12,634 bases of DNA from Fragilaria radians (lineage: Eukaryota > Bacillariophyta > Fragilariophyceae > Fragilariales > Fragilariaceae), in NCBI GenBank assembly GCA_900642245.1, contig CAAAJI010000259.1, positions 20,404-33,037 of the forward strand, written 5' to 3'. The notes under the pieces were generated by a model. It was not told the origin of the DNA, searched no databases, and saw only the letters and a program-made list of their open reading frames with translations. The translations under genes and the position numbers were made by a program. Positions 7,836 to 12,634 of this stretch are shown here, piece after piece (the stretch's first letter is position 1; each line of letters starts with the position of its first letter).

Positions 7836-8700
7836 TCATTTTTGAATTTCGGGAACACGGAACAACCAATTCTTGACCAAATGGTGAAATCATTCCTTAC
7901 TTAGAGGCTTTTCTTTGCTCTTAATATATGCAAACCTCATCACCTTAGCAACAGTAGCTTCCCGTGCTCGATAATAAGAGATTGCATTTTGCTTTTTTTC
8001 CAAGACACTTGAGGGAACTGAAGTATCTAAAACCACTGACATATTATCTCCTAACATCAAACTGGGTCCATCTAATGCCACACCTGATAACCTCAACATA
8101 AATCTGACCTCCAGGATGAGTTCTGTAGCAATTCTAGACGCTACTAATTCCGAACCATAAATTGAAGTCTCTACCGTCTTCTGACGTTTAGATACCCACC
8201 TTATTTGTCTATTATTCATCATCATAAGCGTACCTGTGATAGACCTTCTTGCTACTAATTCATGTGCATGATCTGCATTCACATAGACAGTCATCCGGAA
8301 TTTTAGTCCCTCTGGCACATGAAGGTCATTTGGAATTTCTTGTTCAGCATCTGGATAGAAGAAATCTTTCCGATTCGGATGATCCTGAACAGAGTAAGTA
8401 GAATGATCTGGATACGTTTTATCAATAATAAGTCACCCAGTTTTTGATCTTGTTCTGCTTGCCATGTCATCATTATGCTACCTTGTTAGCCTCTTGGTCG
8501 TTTCTGGAGATTTAGAGTCAGGATCTAAATATAGAACATGTTCAAACCAATAAAACATCAAGATATGAGAGATATCTGGTGCCCCCTTCTTGAATCTTGT
8601 TCGGGTGTTTTCTAGTTGATTTGACGGTTTGCACTTAGATTATGAACATGTGCTAAGTTATCCTGTGATAGGAACCACATAGTATCTAGTGCGCCAGTCT
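7836..8700 (-). pseudogene. Decayed copia pol remnant, second lineage: integrase end joined to RNase H
   Basis: Reading down from 8700, the minus strand shows AHVHNLSANRQIN, a TAG (8612-8614), KTPEQ, a frame change near 8600, then PDISHILMFYWFEHVLYLDP and ETTKRLTR. This is the integrase C-terminal pattern of a copia lineage known from algae. After TAG at 8478-8480, most of RT is missing. The frame then passes a TGA (8433-8435) into IIDKTYPDHS and a well-kept RNase H (about 7890-8340) with VYVNADHAHELV, RRSITG, RWVSKRQKTVETS and YGSELVASRIATELI, then LGDNMSVV. The catalytic Asp and Glu positions look present. In the last part the usual segment before KPLS is shortened, TGA at 7890-7892 interrupts, and FHHLVKNWLFRVPEIQ ends at TGA 7836-7838. 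Its sequence clearly differs from the RNase H at 9224-9958. Confidence 0.85.
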
Positions 8701-8996
8701 ACACAATTTTTAAAACAGGAAGGTATTTTGTTTTTCGTTTGTACGTCAACCGTTTTTTCTGATTCAAGATGCCAAGCACCATGTCCAAGATGGATGATGA
8801 GTGGTCTGTTGAGACCCCACCAAGAAGACTCACCCCAAGCGTCAGAAGACAGATCCGGAAGTGAAGATTAAACTTACCTCAGCAGGAAGGGAGGGAGGAT
8901 CATATTCTTCATGTTTTGTTCCTCCAGACAACTTTATTGGTCAATAATGTCAAAGTCCTCTTCACATAAACTGTAATTTAGATTAAAATTAAAGAC
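8701..8996. other. Unassigned spacer between two copia elements
   Basis: I could not assign this stretch. It contains a strong donor-like GAG|GTAAGT on the minus strand near 8874-8883 and a small plus-strand open frame (8769-8864). It may be host DNA flanking the candidate LTR or worn integrase of the second-lineage element. Confidence 0.35.
8769..8864 (+). CDS. 31-codon open frame, hypothetical
   Basis: ATG to TGA, with a charged composition that looks protein-like (MPSTMSKMDDEWSVETPPRR at its start, a basic end). It is too short to assign, lies among decayed elements, and may be chance or the first exon of something lost. Confidence 0.15.
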   Translation: MPSTMSKMDDEWSVETPPRRLTPSVRRQIRK

Positions 8997-9158
8997 TGTT
9001 GGCTAATCTAGACTCCGGGTTATCACCGCTGATTGTCAATACTTTCTTGCCTTTAATTGCTGAACACTTCCACATGTTTCACACTACATTTAACTATCTT
9101 CAGATATAGTTTCTACTGACTTCAAGACTTATTGAATAAAACGACACACACTTTAACA
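8997..9158 (-). repeat. Candidate 3' LTR of the large copia element
   Basis: On the minus strand the stretch starts TGTTAAAG and ends GCCAACA, so it has the TG...CA ends of an LTR with a short TGTT/AACA inverted repeat. It lies directly after a purine-rich tract and 20 bases beyond the last pol stop codon. That is where a copia 3' LTR begins. The 162-base length rests on the inner end, which I cannot confirm because the 5' LTR is outside the window. Confidence 0.45.
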
Positions 9159-9169
9159 CCCTTCTTGTT
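9159..9169 (-). other. Candidate polypurine tract
   Basis: AACAAGAAGGG on the minus strand immediately precedes the candidate LTR start TGTTA. It would prime plus-strand DNA synthesis in an active element. Position and composition fit. Confidence 0.5.
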
Positions 9170-9178
9170 ATGCAGTAT

Positions 9179-9985
9179 TCAATGCCTAACTTCATTTCCC
9201 AAAAACTTCACAATATGTTTCTCCTAGGTTTCCTTATTCACATTCTTGGTGAATATATCCGCGTCGTTGTCACTTGTCCTGACAAATTCTATCTGAATAA
9301 AACCGTCCTCAATGTGTTCTCGAATAAAATGATACCTCTTATCAATGTGCCTGGTGCGAACTCCTGAAGATGCATTCTCTGCCATGAAAATTGCTCCAAT
9401 GTTATCTATCCTCACAATTATTGGTAGTTTTACTGAAATACCCAGGCTTTCAAGAAGATAATACACAAATCTGATCTCTTTTACTGCCTCTGACATTGCC
9501 ACATACTCAGCCTCACTGCTGGAAAGGGTTACTCTTTTTTGTCCCTTTGACCTCCAGCAAATAGGCACACCCAATAGATAGATAATAAACCCTGAAATAC
9601 TGATTCGATTTTCCGTATCACCAGCCCAATCACTGTCACTGTAGACAACCAAATCCCAATTCTCCTTGCTTGCCTTTGGTTCAATCTTCAAACAATATGA
9701 CTCAGTATCTAATTCAAATTTTGTTACTCTCAGCTTTCCCTTGTATGCAGCCATTGTTGCGCTGTCCATACACTTTGACAATTCTCTCACAACATTTGCA
9801 ATATCTGGGCAAGAATGCTTAATTGGATATAGAAGCATCCCCACACCGGACCTGTATCTTAACTGCATTATTGCATTGACTCCATCAATCTCATCATTTG
9901 GCCTTACAATTTTAAATCTTGGGGTTCCTGGAGTGGGATAGCGCTTCATATCTTGCACTTCTTCTCCAAAACTTTCCCTGAAATG
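9179..9985 (-). pseudogene. Copia RNase H and pol C-terminus
   Basis: RPNDEI and RYRSGVGMLLYPIKHS form the RT-RNase H connection. RNase H starts near YSDSDWAGD (catalytic Asp), followed by ISGFIIYLLGVPICWRSK, TLSSSEAEYVAMSEAVKEI (Glu), RIDNIGAIF (Asp) and RTRHIDKRYHFIREHIEDG. The terminal DNDADIFTKNVN matches the ADIFTK ending typical of copia. TAG at 9224-9226 interrupts, and EKHIVKFLGNEVRH runs in the same frame to a natural-looking TGA at 9179-9181. The domain would degrade the RNA strand of the hybrid. All active-site residues that I can place are present. Confidence 0.9.
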
Positions 9986-10693
9986 TCAGATTAAATGAGG
10001 TTGCATGATCCAGGCTTTTCCCTGATCAATGTCTAGGACAATTTTACAGCTAAGATAGTCTGTTAAATCATTTTCAACCTTCAACCCAAATCCGTAATTC
10101 TTCATCGACTCAATGACCTCATCAATTGCTGTATCTGTTCCAATGGTTAGACAGTCATCCTCATAGATTGCCATCATTACAATTCCACTTGATGAGTTCC
10201 TTGTCCATAAGCAGGGGTCAACTGAACTACCTTCAAAACCACAGCCCTTAAGTGCTTCAACAAGTTTCAGGCAGAATTGCCTGGCGCTTTGCACCAATCC
10301 ATAGATGGTCTTTTTCAAAATTAAGCATTCATCCTTTGTTGCTTTCGTCCCAGGGGGGATTTCCATGAAGATCTCTTCCTTTAAGTCTCCATGCAGGAAA
10401 GCTGTTTCGACATCGATGATTCTGGCCTTCAATTTCCATACTATTTTTGCAATTAACAAGACTCTGAAGGATACATTATTTACAACTGGAGCAAAACTGT
10501 CATTAAAATTGACCCCTGATACTTGGCTGTATCCACAGGCAACCAATCAAGCTCAAAAGACTCCGTTTCACTTTACTTTAAATACCCATTTACTCTTGAC
10601 ACATTGATGTCCAACAGGCATCTCTTCTTTGTTGACTTTCTTCCAGACTCCACGGAGATTCATTTCTTTACATTTTTTATGGATGGCCTCTCT
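9986..10693 (-). pseudogene. Copia reverse transcriptase, with four nonsense codons
   Basis: It begins with VWKKVNKEEMPVG and KSKWVFKVK. TGA codons at 10568-10570, 10553-10555 and 10547-10549 fall just before LVACGYSQVSG. The body is well kept: FAPVVNNVSFRVLLI, then RIIDVETAFLHGDL with the first catalytic Asp, KKTIYGLVQSARQF, and the active-site box at 10154-10165, which reads YEDD instead of the usual YVDD. Both Asp residues of the box remain. FGLKVENDLTDYLSCKI and WIMQPHLI follow before TGA at 9986-9988, after which HFRESFGEEVQDM continues in the same frame. In an intact element it would copy genomic RNA into cDNA in cytoplasmic particles. Confidence 0.93.
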
Positions 10694-11030
10694 CTATTTC
10701 AACCTGACATCTTCTTCTGAATGATTGAAGGCTTCATTAAATGTCCCTGGCTCTTTTGGTTGCTCCATTGTCATAAAAGCAATGTCAGCTTGATCTACAA
10801 TGGGCTTTCTTCCAAAATTTGAAGACTCAACAACTCTAGAAGCATCAGGATTAAACCATTCTTGTAATTTCTTCATTTCTCTGATGACTTTTGAACCTTT
10901 ATCTTTCTTCTTATCTTGCTCAACAGTTTCTTGAGCCTTTGTATTGACCAAAATTGGATAATCATCATCAATTTCATCATCCTTTTCACTTTCAGGATCT
11001 TCCTTTACACCCATTGATGACCCTTAATTT
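10694..11030 (-). pseudogene. Acidic integrase-RT linker of the copia polyprotein
   Basis: A 106-codon open frame rich in Asp, Glu and Lys (for example ESEKDDEIDDDYPILVNT), with ADIAFMTMEQPKEPGTFNEA near its end. This type of linker with a motif just before RT is usual in copia pol. A further indel or small deletion near 11015-11030 separates it from the preceding YVIKLR segment. It ends in TAG at 10694-10696, after which REAIHKK continues in frame. Confidence 0.75.
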
Positions 11031-11070
11031 GATGACATACTTTGTGCTCATGTTCAGCATCCTGTAGACA

Positions 11071-12145
11071 TCACAAGCATGACTTAGTGGGTATCCGCAC
11101 GGTGCCTCGATCCTTCAACTTTCCTTGAATCTTTTCCTTTGTCATAACCACACCCATTTCACCAAACAATCTTAGGTTATTGACACAATGAGACTTATTT
11201 CCAAACATAAGTTCTTGTGGAGACTTGCTTCTTCCAATGGTGAGCAAAATATTTGAGTAGAAGGTTGCAGTAGAAGCACACTTTGCCCAGATCCCACTTC
11301 TAACCTCATCTTTAAGTCCTGCTCCATTTAACATGGCTCTGATTCTGCCATAAAGTGTTTGATACTTTCATTCAACCTTCCCGTTTCTTTGAGGGGTTCT
11401 TGGACCTGAATATTCGAAAGAAACATTGATACCAACATGGCTGCAATGATCTTCCAGGGCCTTATTCTCACCTGCATCATTGCACCTCACAAATTTTACA
11501 TAAATCTGTTTAGTTTTTAATGCCTGGATGAAGTTAACAAGTTTCTCCTTCAGATCACGTGTCTTCTTCAAAAAGTAACTTCAGCATAAGTCTGTGTAAT
11601 CATCAACAATTTTTGCCCAGAACTTGGAACCTCCATAACTTTCTCTTTTAATAGAGCTGATGTCTATACAGATTCTTTCTCCTGGATTCTTGCTTCCACC
11701 TTTTGCGACTTTGTTTGTGTTGTTCTGTCTTGCCTTTGCAATAGCACATTCCTCACACACCTCTAGTTTTCCAGTAAGTTTCCAATCATATTGCGCTGCT
11801 GTTGCTCTCAATGCTTCCTCTCCACAGTGTCCAACTATCTTGTGAATCCTGTTAACATCGACTTTTATTTCGGATCTTACTGGATCAATTACGGAGTTTG
11901 CCGATTCGATGGAAATTGGATTGAGCTTTGCACCTGACACAAAACCATTTTTAGTGTTTAAATTTCTGTCAAATGATAGGGTTGTGCTTCCCTTAGTTAG
12001 ATAGATGACAATTTCATCATTTCCAATCTTAAAACCAATCTTAAGTGCTTTGTTAATGCTGTACAGATTCACCCAACGCTCAGGTACATATTTGACTTCT
12101 TGAAGCACAACTTGGAAAATCTTTCCATTTACTTGCTCAACATTG
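11071..12145 (-). pseudogene. Copia integrase, broken
   Basis: The segment would insert the cDNA into host chromosomes. The pre-integrase zinc finger has HKIVGH (11827-11844) and CEEC (11746-11757). Of the catalytic triad, the first Asp lies in CIDIS (11662-11664), the second in NDAGEN (11476-11478) and the Glu in NGKVE (11371-11373). There are 34 residues between the second Asp and the Glu, close to the usual DX35E. TGA at 11581-11583 (after DDYTDLC, where Trp is usual) and TGA at 11368-11370 (directly after the catalytic Glu, where Arg or a similar residue is usual) break an otherwise continuous frame. Downstream come GLKDEVRSGIWAKCAS and KSPQELMFGNKS. Near 11100 the frame slips, and GYPLSHACDVYRMLN continues in another frame (11052-11096). 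Confidence 0.88.
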
Positions 12146-12634
12146 CATCAAAGTTTCCAATCTTGATAGCTTCCATGGTCTTTCCATTTCCCACTGTGAT
12201 GCATTCTGAGACCTCCTTAATGTCAAAAAGACCTTTATTACTGTGACAATAGTGGCATGAAGCTCCACTGTCTCCAATCCAAATATTTTCCGAAAATTCC
12301 GAACCTTCTGACATCGAATTAAAGACAACATCTGCAACTCCTGTTCTCACACTCCCACCATTGTTTCCTTCAGCCCTTCTAATCAATTTAAAACAATTAG
12401 TCTTTAAATGACCTGTCTATTTACAGTATGCGCAGAAGAGAGGTTGAGAGACTCCATCATTTGACCTATCATTTGAATCCTTCTTGGATTTGCATTGGAA
12501 AGCCTTGTGACCAATTATACCACAGCTACAACATTTCCCTTTAAACTGAGATGTAAACAAAGCATGTTCTTCATTTGATTTACTCTCATTGTTTTGATTG
12601 CACAATCTTTCATATTGTAGGTTCAATTCCTCAC
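12129..12634 (-). pseudogene. Gag C-terminus with two zinc knuckles, and aspartic protease
   Basis: The frame runs in from the window edge. A CCHC knuckle at 12492-12533 reads CCSCGIIGHKAFQC. A second knuckle at 12393-12434 (CAYCK, TGHLKTNC) is cut by TAG at 12417-12419, where a Gln would be usual. The knuckles would bind the element RNA in the particle. In the same frame the protease active-site motif DSGAS is at 12258-12272, preceded by WIG, and would cleave the polyprotein. After ITVGNGKTMEAIKIGNFDA the frame ends in a stop at 12129-12131. The match resumes one frame over (NVEQVNGKIF), so there is a small indel near 12140-12150. Confidence 0.88.

Larger units (their letters stand above)
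8997..12634 (-). mobile_element. Ty1/copia LTR retrotransposon, decayed, 5' end outside window
   Basis: Domain order on the minus strand is zinc knuckles, aspartic protease, integrase, reverse transcriptase, RNase H, then purine tract and candidate LTR. Integrase before RT defines Ty1/copia (Pseudoviridae-type) rather than Ty3/gypsy. Gag and pol appear to have been one continuous frame. The 5' LTR, primer-binding site and most of gag lie beyond 12634. The sequence type resembles copia lineages described from diatoms; that is my recollection of the family, not a search result. Confidence 0.9.

Noticed and set aside
8689..8871. Plus-strand 60-codon open frame
   Set aside because: No motif and no context. 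A different frame in the same place (8769-8864) looks more protein-like but is also unproven.
8874..8883. Strong minus-strand donor-like GAG|GTAAGT as evidence for a spliced host gene
   Set aside because: No matching coding exon or acceptor could be identified on the minus strand, and it lies between decayed elements.
9666..9941. Plus-strand open frame of 91 codons inside the copia element
   Set aside because: Shadow of the minus-strand RNase H/RT region, which has clear motifs.
1..12634. CRISPR arrays, tRNA or rRNA genes, phage or defence systems
   Set aside because: No regularly spaced identical repeats, no cloverleaf or rRNA-like stretches, and no such proteins were seen. The window is a eukaryotic transposon-rich region.

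Overview
The window is eukaryotic nuclear DNA: AT-rich, with one convincing spliced gene, short GT-AG introns and several decayed Ty1/copia retrotransposons. The copia proteins resemble the lineages known from diatoms and other stramenopiles, and the spliced gene encodes a small secreted EGF-domain protein. I infer an alga of the stramenopile group, most likely a diatom. That assignment comes from family resemblance only.

Layout. Positions 1-900 are non-coding with a short TG microsatellite. At 925-1725 (minus) and 2560-2960 (plus) lie two badly decayed copia reverse transcriptase (RT) remnants in opposite orientations. At 3470-4094 there are two tandem copies of a T-rich repeat that carries what looks like a spliceosomal intron. 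The EGF-type gene follows at 4808-5665 (plus; intron 4872-4946; 260 aa). A third repeat copy abuts its stop codon (5666-5816) and a fourth lies at 7308-7610. Positions 5820-7307 hold no recognisable gene.

The right half is a minus-strand retrotransposon graveyard. A remnant of one copia lineage (integrase C-terminus joined to RNase H, most of RT missing) lies at 7836-8700. Next come a candidate 3' LTR (8997-9158) and polypurine tract, then most of a gag-pol of a second copia lineage (9179 to the window edge). This copy keeps zinc knuckles, protease, integrase, RT and RNase H in order. It is broken by at least nine nonsense codons and about three frameshifts, so it is non-autonomous.

Only the EGF-type gene looks functional. 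No operon-like arrangement, RNA gene or CRISPR is seen. The most interesting structure is the intron-bearing repeat family around the EGF gene. It may be a decayed multi-copy gene end, and it raises the question of where the EGF gene really ends.
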